The notes beneath the pieces are model-generated. The model did no database searches. It was not told where the DNA came from and saw only the letters and a program-made list of their open reading frames with translations. 64,000 bases of DNA from contig BSDZ01000080.1 of NCBI GenBank assembly GCA_030268105.1, positions 2,397,001-2,461,000 of the forward strand, read 5' to 3'. Position numbers and translations under genes: made by a program. The stretch comes from Volvox africanus. Its lineage: Eukaryota; Chlorophyta; Chlorophyceae; Chlamydomonadales; Volvocaceae. Numbering within the stretch: the stretch's first letter is position 1; every line of letters starts with the position of its first letter. This document shows positions 24,301 through 39,300 of the stretch, piece after piece.

Positions 24301-27300
24301 CCAAGACTCCCCCGTGGGAGCGCCATCGGCGGCCAGCGCACTCGAAGAGGCGGGAGCGGATGGGGATGGAGATGCGGCTGCTTCGCTCATCCAGTCTGAT
24401 AGCTTTGTTAAGGTTATCACGGCCGCTGTCGCCTCACCCAGCGCACTCCTCTGGCGCCGAACGATGTAAAGAAGGTGCTCAGAAAGTCGACGTGCCGTTG
24501 ACACCTCCTGTAGGGATAGGTCACGATGCGGCTGCCGGGTGCCCTGCCATAGCTTTTGAAGCCGGGCCATGGAACGATAGTAGTAATCGTCGGCGCGAGA
24601 CCATGATGTGGAGGCAGCAAGGGCATCTCCTTCCGGCCTGCCATGCACCTGCCAGAGCGACTCCACCAGCGGCTCTGGGTGCTTGAACCACGCAGCAACG
24701 TCACGATCGTACGGTGGGACACCGGTCTGGCTTCGGGACAGACCCTGCTGCTCCAGCGCCTCGAACAGCTGAGCCAATGCTTGGCGCTTGCGCATGCGAG
24801 CACCCTTACTGACATCAGCGCGAAGCTCGTGGGAGCGAACAATAGCTACTGTCGCCAGCTCGTCCGGCATCATAGGTTCCGGAGCATCTTCCGTGCTGCC
24901 AGCGGCATCGAGGCCAGGCACAGTCCCATCGCCATCCCCATCGTGCGTCTGAAACGAGTCAGCAATCACGGACGCGAGGCGAGCCAGAAGCTGTGGGAGG
25001 CGAGAAAGGTACGACGCGGCGCCGCCGCTTCTGCTGTGAAAAATGGCAGCGGCGGAAGCCAGTGCCTCCTGCGACGCTACATCCTGAGGCAAGGCCGCCT
25101 GGAGGTCAGTGCTCGCACGCGTCCACTGCGTTGTAATTGTACTGACACCACCCATGCCGTCAGCAGATCCCGGCCCGGAAGCTCCCGCCAAATCCATAGC
25201 CTCTGCCTCCGCCTCCACTTGAGCCGGCGTGCGCTTGCTCAGCTTTGCCTTTGTAGCGACCGGCCGATGTGGCTGCTGCTGCTTGCGCACAGCGCCGCCA
25301 TCCTTGCTATCCTCCGTAACGGAAGTAGCCACGGCGTCGACACCGTCACCGTCACGCGTGGCTGCTGCTGCGGCCGACGCCAGCTCGCCGACGCCCATAC
25401 CCTTGACGGCAGCCGCCAGAGCAGTTGCTGCGGGCTGGCGCAGAACCTCCTCTGCCCGTCGGCTGAGGCGGTGCAGATAGCGTTGGGCCTTCTCCGTGGA
25501 CGCCCTCATGGCGTAGTATCCACGGTCATCCCAGCGAGCCAGCTGCACAAAGTCCTGTTGACCAAAACGTCCATGGGGCATACAAAGCGAGGGCGGCGAG
25601 CGAGAGCATAGCACAGGCCTTGTAAGCATCGGATACCAGCGTTATCGAAGAGACAATTAGTCAGCAGATTATTACGAGGCGCCCAGCACCCATTTGTACT
25701 TCTCGCCCACTCGGCGTACTTGTCGGCTTACAGACAACCCGTCCTACTGCCTAATCTTCAGCCCACAGATCAACCTAATGCACCCACCTGAAGGTCCTTT
25801 TCTAGCGGCGCCATGCCCTCCGCCAGCGCCGCTTCCACGGTGCTTACGAACTGGCCGTAGTAACGCACCAGGTTGTACAGCGCCGCTGACAGCGCCGCCG
25901 CCAACGGCCCCGCCCCGCCCGGCTGCCGCCGCTGCACATCCACATGGCACGCGAAAGCGTGCAGCATGGTTAGACGGGCGCGGAACTCGCCGAGAGTGCT
26001 GGTCTGCACGAAACTCTCCAGAGTGGACGCCACTTGGCGGTACGAAGCCTCAAGCTCCGGCGTCAGGGTTGACGGCCCGGAGGCAAGTGCTGTGCCTGCG
26101 TCGGAGGGTACCGCTCCTGCCGCTGGATGCAGCACTGCCGGCACGGACGCCATACCGATGAGGATCGGTACGCCGCTGGTGACGAGCGCGGCAGCCGCCG
26201 CTGAACTTGCGTCTGCGTCGGCAGTGTCGGCACCGGCGGGATGAAGCGCCGTTGGTGAAAGAAGGCGATGAAGATGAAACCAAGAGCGGTGCGCGCCAGA
26301 CGCATGGCGGGCCGCGACACGGCGCAAGAGGCCCTTCCAGCTGTTCAGCTCCAAGCGGCGCCAACGTGTGGCAAGCGCCGCCAAAGGGCCAAGATGTGCC
26401 TTAAATGACACGAATGACGCCGCCGTCTCCTCCCATAACTGCAGGGTCGAGTGCCAGTAATGGGAAAGCATCCCTAAGCATGACTCGTGGGGGACACGCC
26501 CGTGTTGAATCGAAATGCATTCACTTATTAGCTGCCCCAACCTAAGACGCTTCACGCAAAAGACCTGGCTACGGATCCCCAGCGCGCTCAAGCTGCTACG
26601 GCCGATAACCACACCTTGGCATAGACATGCCCACTTTAGGCCCACCACAATCCACCACGATCCACCGCTGGCTCATTTACCTGCGCTCGCGACAACAGCA
26701 GCTCTAGGCCAGTTAGGGCGGTCTTAAGTGGTGATTGCAGCGGCATTGAAAGGATCCGCAGTGTAATGGCGCGCAGCTGCACTAGGAGCGGGTGGTCAGG
26801 ATACTCCTCCAGCAGCCCGCGCAGGCGGCTCTCCATTGCGGATACGGGCTCCTGGGATCCGTTTGCGTGGTGGGGACACAGTCAATGGAACGGCGGCTGA
26901 GGATATCAGCAGGGCGGCCATATGAGATTGGGCGGGACATACACGGTGTAACCTTCCTGTCCAATCAGGTGACCTCTTTGGACTTCCAGGGGCTTGACAC
27001 CAGACACACATACACAAACACACACACAAACACACACACACCTGCAGTAAACTGATTTCTTCGACGCAGGGCTTCTGGATGTCCACGCCACCATCCTCAT
27101 CGCCGAAAATCACTCCGCCGCGGCGGCGCGAGGCCGAAGCAGCACCAGCCACCATAACGCGCTTAGCGGCCGGTCGGGATCCTTCATCTGCGACCACCAC
27201 TTCCGCGGCCGTCGGGGCAGCTGCGCGGTTGAGGGCGTTGTGCTCCAAACACAGCCGGAACAGATGCCCCAGCTCTGTGGCGTTGTCAACCTCTGCATCC

Positions 27301-30300
27301 AGCTGGTACCCCACTGCTGCCATTAACTCTGAACCCAGCTCGTATCTGCGGATAAATACGCCCTCCATAGCAACAGCATCAACTGGCGACGCCCTTGACG
27401 CAAATGTTGCCAGTTGTCCCGTACGGTTGTAAAACGCAGACGTAGACGTTGCACAATCATCTCCCGCTAAAACCAACGACGAACGTTTCTGCGCCGCCGC
27501 CAATGCGCCATATACAGCGGCGTGTAACTGCACTACGTCACGCAGCAGGTCGCCGTCCAATAATTGCCGTGCGGCGCTGCTGCGTGCCTGCGCCGCTGTC
27601 GCAGCTTCCGCCGACGCTCCTCCACCGTGCATGGCGGCCTCCTCCTCCTCCTCTTGCTGCCGTTCCTCGTCTGGATCCAGCGGCGCCACGTCGCGAAAGG
27701 GGGCATAATGGTCAGGGAACGCGAGCCTATAGGTCACTTCCGCCTCCTGGTCCTCGTTCATGAAAGCAGCTGAGGAAGTCTTGGTTTTGAACTGCTGTGC
27801 TTCTTCCTCAGCAGCAACCTCTTCGAATGCCTTGAGTACCGCCCATTGCTGCACAAGCGCCTCCAGCAGGCGATCCAGGGATGGCAAGACTGATTCGTCC
27901 TGGGTTTCCACATCCGCGGTGGCGGTGGCTGAAGCTTGGCCCCGTGCCAGAGCCTCCTGCGCCAGTGCGTGCAGCGCTACGCGTGTAGCCCGCAGCTGCA
28001 TCTCGTAGCCTGCTAGGTCAGCCGCCTGAGCAGCCCTCGCGGGGCCAGCTTGATGCTGCTGCGGAGCTGCCGCTGCGGCCTGCAGCGCCGTTGCGCGCGC
28101 CACTTGCTGCACTAGCTGCAAAGCCTTTGATTCCGCCAGGAGCCGCGGGTGCAGCACCAACGGTTGCCCGCCTGGAGCATATGCGGTAGTAGTGGCAGTA
28201 GTGGCAGTCGGGAAGCGCAGCAAACCTGCAGCCACGGCTCCTACCGGGCCTAACTGCGGGTGTGGTACTAGAGTCCCCTGGGCCCCCACGACGGCGGTGG
28301 GCGTAGGGACAGCAACTGAGAGCAATGCAAAACCACGAAGCATCTCGTTCACTGCCAGCTGAATGGGTTGGACGAGGTCCGGGTACCTGCGAACGACGGA
28401 CACAAGGGGTGGGAAAGCGCGCGTTAGGGGTAAAAGATAAAATGGGATTCCGGTTTGCTTGGAATAGGCACTGCCAGGGACAGATTGAAAGGATATAAGG
28501 TATTGCGAGAGAACAGCTGTTGAGCACCCGAAAGCGACAGTCTCGAGGCACGCGCCCCCAAAGCAGCTCAAAACACAGCCGCAGTCCTCTTTCCGCATTC
28601 CTTACCACGCATATTGCTGCCCGAAACGGTCGCACCACGCCATCGCGTTCGCCTGCCACAACTCCGCCTCCCGCAAGGCTGCTGCCAAAGGAGCTTCTGC
28701 CGTGGACTGCTGCTCGGTGGATCCTGCGGCCGCCGCCTTGTACATCACAGCCATTAGTGCCAGGACCCGTGGCAGCGCGGCAAGCGAGGCTGCGAAAGAC
28801 GCCACTTCTTGCTGGAGCGAAGCATACGAGCTAGGCTGCGGCCGTGGCACACAGCGCGCTGCCGTAGCCTCCGCCTGAGACACAACTTCCGCCCTGACCT
28901 GCATTAGTTCATCCAGGTGAGCGGCCTCGCTTGGGCCCCCGGGCAAGTCCTGGAGGGCTTTCCGTACCTGCAGACACGAGCAAGGAGGAAAGGCGTAAGA
29001 GAGGTGAGTCGAGTCCTGAGATACACAGGCTGTGTAATCCCGAATCCGAAGCAGCGTCTTATACGCGGTAATATGCGATGAGCTGGGTGGCAATAATACG
29101 CGTTGCACACACCCAGCGCGCACGCCGTGCAGGACACTACGGCGCAGTCGTAATAGGTGAGGCAGCGATCAAACCAAAGCACATGTCCGATGGAGTCATC
29201 AGTAACAGTAACATCCCCGCATGATGAACAGGACACTATGTTGGGGGTGCCCGGAAGATTCGCGGCCATCAACGAACACAGAGGCTGACCAACCACTGCA
29301 TCAGTGCGCACGCCGACATCCTCAAGGCCCACGCACCAATATCTCGGGTTGCAGGTCGTGTAGGATGTGGCCCTCCAGGTGGCGCCGCTTGAGCGTGTAC
29401 TTGCCGGCAGGGTCGATGCCCGCCGGTGGCACCACCAGTTGCAACCTTAGCAGGCCGACTAACAGCCATGCACGCCCGCGCAGCGCCAGCTCGCCATCAC
29501 GCGCCACGCGTCTCTGTGCAGCGCTGTAAAGCACGCGCTGTGCCGATGGAGCAATACCGCTGCCGTTGCTATTGCTGGTACTGCTGCTGCTAGCACCGGA
29601 ACAGGTCAAATATAGCTGCAGGCCCTCCGCCACCGCGGCCACAGCCGGCAACAACAAAGATTGCAAGAGCTCCCGCACAACGGCATGGTTAGAGCGTTCC
29701 AAAACATAGCTCAGTTGCTCCTGCAGGGCAACTAAATCAAGCGCTGCAGCCCCTGGCGCCGGTGTCGCCACGGCAGCGGCTGCAGCTGCAAGCTGACCAC
29801 ACAGCCCTCGCAGCTCTCCCCGAAGATCCTCACTCGGCAGTGAACTTATGTGGGCAAGAAGCAGCTGGCAGAGCAGGTATCCCAGCCCAGCCCATTCGGG
29901 AGATGCCAAGCGCATCGCAGCAACTGTATCCGACGGACCCAGCGCTGTGGTATGTTGGCGGGGCGCGGCCAGTGCGGTGTCACCACCTTGCAGCAGCGTG
30001 GCGGCTGCAGCACGTAGCTGCCGCAGCCGCATCGCCTTACTTTGCACCTGCGACTCTGAACTTCGCAGCACGCGCAGCACGCAGGCACTGAGCAGCGGCG
30101 CGTCTAGAACTGCAGCAGCTCCAGTTGGAAGCCGCGCCGCCTGGAGCTCATGCGCTGCCCTGCTGGCGGCCGCACCCAGGCCGCTGCTGAAGCAATTACG
30201 CCAGTTGGCAGCGTGCCACGTCTTCCACATGTCATGCGCCAGCGCCGGAACTACCACCAGGCACAGCTTCTGCATGTCCGGGCCGTCATCACTTGCAGTC

Positions 30301-33300
30301 CCTCCTACTCCGTCGATGAACGCATCCTGCTTGCGGCTTAATGCCAGAGCTGCACTTCCATAGCTGTGGCCCAGCGGCCCAGCGACCTTGGCTGCCTGCT
30401 GTTGCTGCTGCCGCTCTTGGACATGGTGTCGCTCCACCTCATCCAACACCCACTCCAGCTGCTGACATGGTGACAAATCAGCTGCACACCGGCTTGAGCT
30501 GCTGACGGCTGCACCCACGACGGCGTGAGCCTGCCGTGCCAGCAAAGCTCCTCCCGCTGTCACTGCAGCTGCGCTGTTCGCATCGCCAGACCACTGTACA
30601 GCTGCCTGCATTGCCGCTGCGAGCAATTCCACCTGCCGCCGCAGGCTGCAGCAGTCCTGCATTGCCAGCAGCGACAGCTGCAGCTGCCGGCAGGTCCTTG
30701 ATGCCATCCAGGAGCTGGGCAACAGCAGTAGCTGTTGCGGCAATCTCGCGTCCTTAATGGCAGCACCGGCAAAAGACGCCTGGGAGGGTACCTCCAGAGC
30801 GCCCTGTCGCATCATCCACTCATCTTCGGATGGACACGCCAAAACCCGCTCGACGACCTCTCGCACGCGAGCCTTCAGGGAGTCCTGTAGCGCAGAGACT
30901 ATGCCAGCGCCCTGTGATGCCAGGGATCCCGGGGTCCCCAAAGGAGTGGCGACTGAATCGCACCGCCGCTGGCTGCGCCCTGGATACAGTGCCTCCATCA
31001 GCGGCATGGCTCCAAGCATCGCAACGCCTTGACTTAAGGCCCGCCGGAGCCCCGGGTCGACGCAAATCGTCAGTGCAACCGCTTCCGCAGCCTGTTGCCG
31101 TATATCTAGGGTGTCGTCGCCGAGGAGATCCTCTACACTATGCGGTGCGGCCCCCGTAGAGCTTGTGGCAGCCCCTGCTTCAGCTGCAGCCGCAATTACA
31201 GCATCGAGATCCACGCCGACACCTCGAAGACCTACCGGCCGGCCTCGAGGGTCAAGCGCTACCGCGGCCGCCGCGGCCGCTAGAGCGCGGCCCTGTACCA
31301 GCGCCTCCAGCAGCGTGAAGGTGCTGGGAAGCAGGGGCTTGCCGCATAGCCTCCATGCAAGCGGCTTGGCGGGCCGGACAGCAAGGCCCAGAGCCTCCTG
31401 CATCTGCGATCGCACGTACTCCAGCCGCGTGGCGATACCACCGTTGGCACTGCCCGATGCCAGCGCCATGCCCACGTCAGGGAGCGCCAGAAGCGCCGCG
31501 AGGGCCTTATCTGTCCGCATCCAAGTCCATGTGAGCTGCGGTACGTCGATTCGCAGCAAGGGTTCCACAACCATGGCTGCAGCCCCTCCCACCTCCGGTC
31601 CGTGTGTGCATAATGATTGAACAGACAGCGGAAGATGCAGCACGCCATGTGAGACACGCCACAGTGCCCTGCGCCATGCCTGCAAGTCCCTGACGCGCAT
31701 TTCCAGGCCTTGCGCCCAGGCGGCAATCGACGGCCCGGTGGGCTGCCCCAGCAGATGGTCCTCCAAATCGCAGACAGTGGAGAAGAGCGGGTATAGGCAG
31801 TCCACAGCAGGGTGGAAGGTGTCCGTTGCGGCCCTGAGACACGGGAGGGCCGTCAAACACTAATCAAACACTCATGAAATAGAAGAGGAGATAGGAGAGA
31901 GTTGGAGAGTAACCGAGGAAAAGACCAATGGGGGAATGACGTCGAAAGTTTTGAGTGTTATGTATGCAGCTTCTCAGCGCACCTTTCCTCTGGCCGCAGA
32001 AAGCGCCAATACGATAACTGCAGCGGCGACGCCGAGGCGGACGCCACCGCCGCACACGCCACCGACGCGACGTAGCGAAGCAGCAGCCTTGCGCCAAGTG
32101 CCACTTGCGCACAGCGTAGCCGCGCGGCGCTACTGTGCAGAGCCGCCCATTCCGCCGCCGGCACACCTGGCAAGAACGGTTGCAACAGCTTGCTATAGCG
32201 CAGGTCTAGCGGCTGCAGCTGCTCAAGCTCAGCTGGCAATCCACCCGCCGCAGCGGCGTTATGTATTCCTTGCCGCAGCTGATCTGACAGGGGGTGAGAC
32301 GTCACACCCCGCACCAGCTCCGAAACCAAGGCCGCCAGGTTCTCTTCCAAGGGAGCCGCTCCCGCTGCTGCGTCCGCATGCTGCGGTGCTAGCACCGCAG
32401 CAAGGCTGCTCTGTTCAGCAGCCACGAGGTCGCATAGCAATGCTCGGTAATTGCCATCAAGAAGGCAAGCTCGCTGCGTCAGGCACTGCGCAGTTGCCCA
32501 CGCCAACTGCTGCAGGTGTAGGTTAATGCCTCTGTTGCAAGGACCTGGCCCCGCCAGCACCATCTCCTCGGTATAGTCAGCACCCCTAGCGCCGCCGTGC
32601 AGCACAGGCGCCACCACCTCCAGTGGCATGTACTGGAGCAGTCGCATCGCAGCGTCACATGTTGCGCCGCTGGCATTACGTAGCGCTGCCTGCAGCCGGA
32701 CCGTCAAAATCTTCTGGCGTGCTGCAATAACGACTTGATCACCAAATCCACAAGCCACAGCAGCGGCGCACGCGCCGATGATATAACGCAGCAGCGACAC
32801 ATCACGCTGCGCACCGGCAAGCGCCGACGCCCCTGCCAACTGGTGCACCGTCGCCGCCACGGGCCAGCTTGCGGGTCCCGCCAGCATGCTCGACTCAAGC
32901 TGCTGCGGAAGGAGCGGCTGCGCATCCAGTGCCCGCGACACCTGTTCGCCAAGCAGTAAACCATCTGGTTGGACCAGCGACAGCAAAATCTCTACTTCAG
33001 CGCCTTCGTTTCTATCCTTCGGCTTTGAGGCGGCCACAGCGGCCGGCAGCTCGCCTTCCCACTCCATTTCTCCCTCACTGTCAGGCAACACCCGGAGCTG
33101 AGGCCGTGGCGGCACCGCGCTAATGCCCTGACGCTCCACAGCATCCAAAATGCCCGCAGCTTCTGCCGTCTCTGCTGTCGAGAGGCTCTGCCCCCGAAGA
33201 TACACATGGGTCCATCCAGTTCGCACCGCTGCCGCTAGGGGCCAGCCGCGTGCAAGCAGCGCTCCTGCCAGACTCGCCGCTGTCGCTGCCTCGCGCAACC

Positions 33301-36300
33301 CTGGCCGCCGTTTATGCGAACGGGCACACAAGCGGCACATGGCCAGGTGCCCGCGTGCTAGCGCGCGCAGCAGTCGCTTGCCCGCAATGCCCCGGGACTG
33401 CAGCACTGCTTCCACGTCTGCGTCTACCACCGCAGTGTCTGCCCCGGGCGCTGCTGGTGCTGGCGCTAGTGCTGGTGACAACGGCAGCAAGAAGATCTCA
33501 ATCCCGCGATTCCGCATCGCGCGAGATACCTCGCCATGGTGCGGGTCTAAGGCCAGGATGAGGCGGAACTCAGGATGCGGATGAATGACCCGTGGGCCAT
33601 CTGCAGTGTGACCGCACTCATTGAGGTACAATACCCCGTTCGGTTCCAGCAGCGGATTGAGGCGGTCCAGCACAGTAGGGTTGCACAGATTGGCGCCCTC
33701 CAGCAGCACCCATCCACCACGCTCGATTGCGCGCGTCAGTGCGCCGTCAACCCACTCGAATCGTCCGCCTACTGCTGTCGCTGCCTCATCTGCCAACAAA
33801 GTCGCCAGGCTGTCCAGGGTTACCTCAGCAGCAGAGGCCGCAACGACGGCAGCGCCACCGCCGGCGCCGGCCTCCAGCACAGAAATGGCGGTACGGCAGA
33901 TCCGCATGACACTGCGCAATCCATCTACCCGGGCAGCACCAGCCGCAATAGGCGAGGGAGCGTCTGCCTGACGCTCCAGGGCAGCCATGGCTGTCGCGTG
34001 GCTGGACCAGGCAGCCTGCAGCTCCTGCGCCGCTGCCAGCTTACTGGCGTCCAGCTCCCCAGTCACACCGCCGTGATGGGAACTGGTCGCCAGCAATTGC
34101 TGTGAGACGCTCTGCACCAGCTTCTGAACTTGCTCCAAAGCCTGCAATCATGCGATGCGCAAACAAGAGGACCACAGGCCGTTGTGGGAGGACAATTGAT
34201 TTGGATGGGCAAAATATCTGCAAAATACCTACAAGAAGCCCACCGGCTATCACGGAACTCACGAATTCAATGCAAGTGCACGCATGTCGTCCACACGTGC
34301 TTATATGAGCGCCACCTAGAAGGTAGCTTCTTCCCTTCCCCTTCCCCCCAAATAGGTGGTCAGCCCACCTCCTGCACCCGCCGCTCCGGCTCCAGCTGCT
34401 CGAAACTGCCCAGCAGGTCACTCGTGTCGGTGCCGCTGGTAAGAGAGATCTCCAACAAACGCCGGCCACATAGTGTGGCAGCGCTGCGCGCAAGGGCTGT
34501 CTTGCCGGAGCCCGGGCCACCCACCAGCAGCGCCATCCAACCGCGCGAGAGCGCCTGCAGGAGGCTTTCGAGCAGCGGCAACGACCACGGTAGCAGCTGT
34601 AGCTCTGCCGAAGCAGCGCTGGTAGCTTGAGACATTGCGGCCGCAGCAGCAGATGTGCCACCCCGGGGGACAGTAGCGCGGCCCACCACGACTGTCCCCG
34701 GTGACATCAGCACCGGCGGCTGTTGGTGCCAGCCCGCCGGCGGCGAGCCCCACACAGCCGCAAAGAGCCGTATCAGCTTGGCGCGGTCCTCGATTGAGCG
34801 AAGGCGGTGGCTAAAAAGCATTTGCGCAAAGTGTTCTGCGGCTGCATCGAACGCCGCCGCCTCAACCTCCGCGCCCCCCTTCAACTTTCTTGTAAACCCC
34901 GCCTCCACCCCAGCGTCCGTATCCATATCCTCAGCGGCGCATAAGCTGCCAGCCCCCTGTGGCAATGTCGCGGACACGCTTCCCTCCACCAGCTCGCACC
35001 AACGCAGTAAATCGCGAAGATTAAACTCCCATGGACCGCCCGCCGTGGCAAAGTCGCGGACACCTGCTACAGAAACCGCAACCGCGCCGCCATCCCCGAC
35101 ACTACCAGAGGCGGCAGCCTGCATGGAATCAAGCAAGTCGACCATGCGGCGTAGCAAAGGAGGCGGTACACGCGCATACAGCGTACTTGCAATGAACACT
35201 AGGTCATCACGGCGCAGCAGCTCCACGTTTACACGCGTGAAGCGGTTGAGGAAGGAACGCGGAAGACCTTTGCGGCCTCCACCCTCGCCCAAGGGATTCT
35301 GCGCAGCGAACAGCCGGAACCCGGGCGCACAGTGGAAGGTCGCGGACAGCTCCGGGATGAACACCTCCGACCGGTAATCCAGCAAGGCGTTCAGCCCCTC
35401 CAGCACGGACTGCCCAGCCAGGTTGAGCTCGTCAAGCAAGACCCAGTGTCCAGCACGCAGCGCGCCCAGCAGCGGCCCGTCGCACCATGCGAACTGCCCC
35501 GGCGCACCACCAGGTGTGGGCAAGTCCGCGCCCAGCAGGTCCATCATGTCGGTCTGCTCCGACAGGTTGATCCGCACCAGCGTCTGCCCCACAGCCTTGG
35601 CCAGTGCCGCCACCAGGCTGGTCTTGCCCACCCCCGGGGAGCCTTCCAGCAGCACCGCCTTTCGCAGCTGCATCGCACGCAGGAGCCGAAAGGCATTGCG
35701 TGCAGTGGTCGGTGCGCGCAGCGCAAAGCTGCCAGTGCCGCCGCTGGCAACCTTGTCCAACCGTGCCAAGGGGACGAAGAATGGCGGGATGCCCCACTGG
35801 CCGTCTGGGGGCGCGGCGGGCAGGAAGCCCTCGGCGGCCATCTGGACTGCCAAATGAAGCTGCCCCTCCGCCAGCGCTACGTGCGGGGCAAGCTCCGGGG
35901 GAAGCTGCGCCGCGAGGAACGTAGAGAGACTGGCGCGCAGGCTGGCGGCAGCTGCCGCAGGAAGGCCAACGCCCAGACCGATGCCTGTGAAGCGAAGGGA
36001 TGTAATGTGATTGCGCATGAGCTGCCCAGCACCAGGAAACGAGGAAAAAAGAATGCTGTGCTCAGAGCAAGCAACGGAGCTTTTCCGTGTTAAGGAAGCA
36101 GCTCACGCCAGTATCCTTAGCCGGCTTCTCATCCAACAAGCCAAACCATGCCACCGTCGCACAAACGGCCAGTCTCGCGCCATGAATATGCCACAATTGC
36201 TGTCCAGGCCCCACGCTCTTCTACGCTGCCGGCTCCTGGCCAGACCACGTACCGTCTAGGAGAGTAAGGTGAGCTCCGTGAGCATACGCGGGCAGCGCGC

Positions 36301-39300
36301 CCAAGTGCGGCGAAGTGGCGTTGACAAAGCTCACCCAGGCCAGCAGATCACGCACAGTGAGGAGCTGACGGGCGCCGCTAGGCTGCAACCGAAGATATTC
36401 TTGCCAAAATCGCAGCAGCCTCTCACCAATTGCACTGCGGTTGAACGAGTCTGCAAAGGTGGTGTGGTGTGGCCGCAAACGTATCAAGAGCCACGCCGTA
36501 GTAAAAACATCCCTCAACACCCTCCACCCACCTGCCAGCCGCGCCTCCAAAATGGCGCGCATCTCCTCCGGATCGTCCATGGCGGGGACCCAGATTGTGG
36601 TGAAGCGATTGGATAATGCCGGCGACAACTCCTTCTTGCCAAAATCGCCACCGGGGTTCATGGTGGCGAGCAGACGGAACCCGGGTGCAGCCACCACCAC
36701 CTCTGCGCCTTCGCCGCCGCGCTCCGCAAGGGTCAGGGTGCGACCAGGCTCCAGAACACTGCTCGTTAAGGCATTGATGGCAAATAGGGTTTACGGGTAC
36801 GGGTTGAATTCTGGAAGCTTCACACACCACTGGATACTTCATACGGGGCAGATGAGACCTGCGAGCATGCACACGGACGAACCAGCATCTATGTGCCTGC
36901 ATCAACATGGCATAATGGAGATGGCGGTAGTGTCCTTTTAAGCAACATGAAAGCAAGCTAATGGTGTTAGGTTATCTAGATGGTTACCGGCAGTGCTTTG
37001 TGGTGCACGTACAAGCACTCCTAGCTGCCAAGCAAAGGTTTTGCTTGCCTGTTAAGCCGCTCCAGCACGGCATCTTCTGCCAAATTGATCTCGTCGACCA
37101 GGATCATGTCACCTCGGCGCATAGCCGTCACAAGCGGCCCGTCCGCCCATGCAAATGGCGCGCGGGCGTCAGTCGCCGCGACTGTCGCGGTAGTAGCGTC
37201 AGCCTGCAACACTTTTAGCTGCTCGTCCAAGTCCACCGCTCCACTGTCGCTGCCACCAGCCGCCGCCTTCTTTCTTGCCGCCCGCAGTTTCTTCTGCGCA
37301 TCCTTCCGGCCCCGCACAGTAAGTTCCGCCAGCGCCTTGGAGGCTGACTCTGCCGTCTGCACTACCGCCGCCGCCAAGGGTGCGATGGCCTGCGGCCCCA
37401 GCTCTTCCGGCACCAGTGGCGCCGGAATTCCAAGTGCCACCAACAGTGGGCTAGTCGCCACGCGCATGGCGGCGGCACGGAGGTGCCCGACGGCACGCTC
37501 ACGGCCACGGGTGGGTCGGAATCCACCCAGGAAGTCGGACGTCTCGGTATGCTGGTTGCAGTTGAGAATGTGCAGGTGCTGACGGCGCATGACAGCCAAC
37601 AGCTGGCACACTGTGGTCTTTCCGGTGCCAGTCTCGCCCACTAGCAGCACCGGCTCGCTGTGGCGCAAGCATCTGCATAAGCCATTTAGTGAAGACGTTA
37701 CGTAACGGTGATCGCGAAGTAATAGACGTCTTGAGACGCTTAAGCCTTTCTGGCTTCACGACAAGATGTCGCTTCGAAGGTTCGCTGCAAGTCTTCCCTA
37801 AAAGGTTAACCTCCTCATCCTGCAATGGCCTGATCAGGTAACGAAAAGGACAACGCAACGGCTCGGGTAGATGGGTGCCTTTTGCCATGCCTTTGCCGCC
37901 CCGTAGACAGACCTCCCAACCCAGCCGTCCCCTATCGCACCTCTCGACCAGGGTATACATTCGCCTCATGCTGCGGGTCCACACTACACCTTTCAAAGCG
38001 GTTTGCAGTGTCGCAGTTGCGCCCACGGTATCCGGCACCCCGGCGACGGATGTCTTTTCGTCCTGCTCCTGCTGCTGCTCTTGCAAGGCCGCCTCCAAGG
38101 CCCGTAGCGGGGCATCTCCTTCCGACGAGAAGACCAGCTCCAAATTAACCTGTGCGCGAGCACCGAGCACCGAGATTTGAGAGCTCATAGAGTTCACCAA
38201 GATTTGGACGATACGGTCTGTCTTGCAATGCAATGCGCAGGTACTTAACAAGTCTTCCGTATATTGCCCTCACCACCGTACTCGCCCCACCTTGACGTTC
38301 ATGACCTTCTCCAACACGCCCACCACTTCGGCACGCTCGCTTGGCATGCGCAACCGCTCGCCCAGCAGCAGAGCGCCATCCGCCGCCAGCGCCTCGTAAC
38401 CCACCGCACCGCGCTCCGCCCAACGGAACAGATCACGCGGCGTGATGAAGCCGTGCTTGCCCGCGAACACACTGGCGGCGTTGCGACGGCGTTGCAGCTC
38501 GTGTTGCACCGCGACAAGCTTTGCTGCATACGAAGGCGCGATGGCGCACCGCTTCTCCAAAATTTCAGCAAGCTCCGAATCAGGAATGTCGTCAATATGC
38601 AGCTCCAAGAACCGGCTGCGGAAGGCACGGCTGAGCACTTTGCGTCCCGCATAGGCGCCACCGGGGGGGTTCTGCGTAGCGAAAAGCATGAAATGTGGAT
38701 GCGGCCGCACTACTTCACCCAGCTCCGGAACCAACAGCTCCCGATTGTCGTCCAGCAGCCTGTATAGTCCAGGTTACGCGGGGTGGTTATTGATCCGTCC
38801 CACGTCCGTGGTTCCTGGAAGCATCTATGGAAAAGAGATCATCTATGGTATAGATGGGTGCAAAGCCCCACCTGGATGCTGAAGACGCACACCCTCGCGG
38901 CACTACCATTAGCGCCATGAATCCTTGCACGCACCTGCATCCCCTTGTAATAATCCCCAGATATTATCGCATATGTGCTCACATACCACCGCACCTGTTC
39001 AGCGCCTCCAGTACCTCAGTAGGTGCCAGGTTAAGCTCATCAAGCACCACCCACCAGCCACGTCGCACCGCCAGCACCAGCGGGCCCTCGCGGAATACGA
39101 GCCGGCCCGCCGCGTCACTGACGTAGGAGCCCAGGTACTCCTGCAGGTCCGTATGCTCGTGGTTGTTGATGCGCAAGAAGGTATGGCCGGTTTGGGCCGC
39201 CAGGTAGGCCACAAGACTGGTCTTGCCGGCGCTCGTGGGCCCTTGGAGGAGGATGGGGTGCTTCCTTCAGGGGTCAGGGGTCAGGGGTCAGGGGTCAGGG

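Noticed and set aside
24643..25611. 322-codon + strand open frame
   Set aside because: Antisense to the 2.3-kb midasin linker exon, whose minus-strand reading matches the family. GC-rich coding DNA often leaves long antisense frames.
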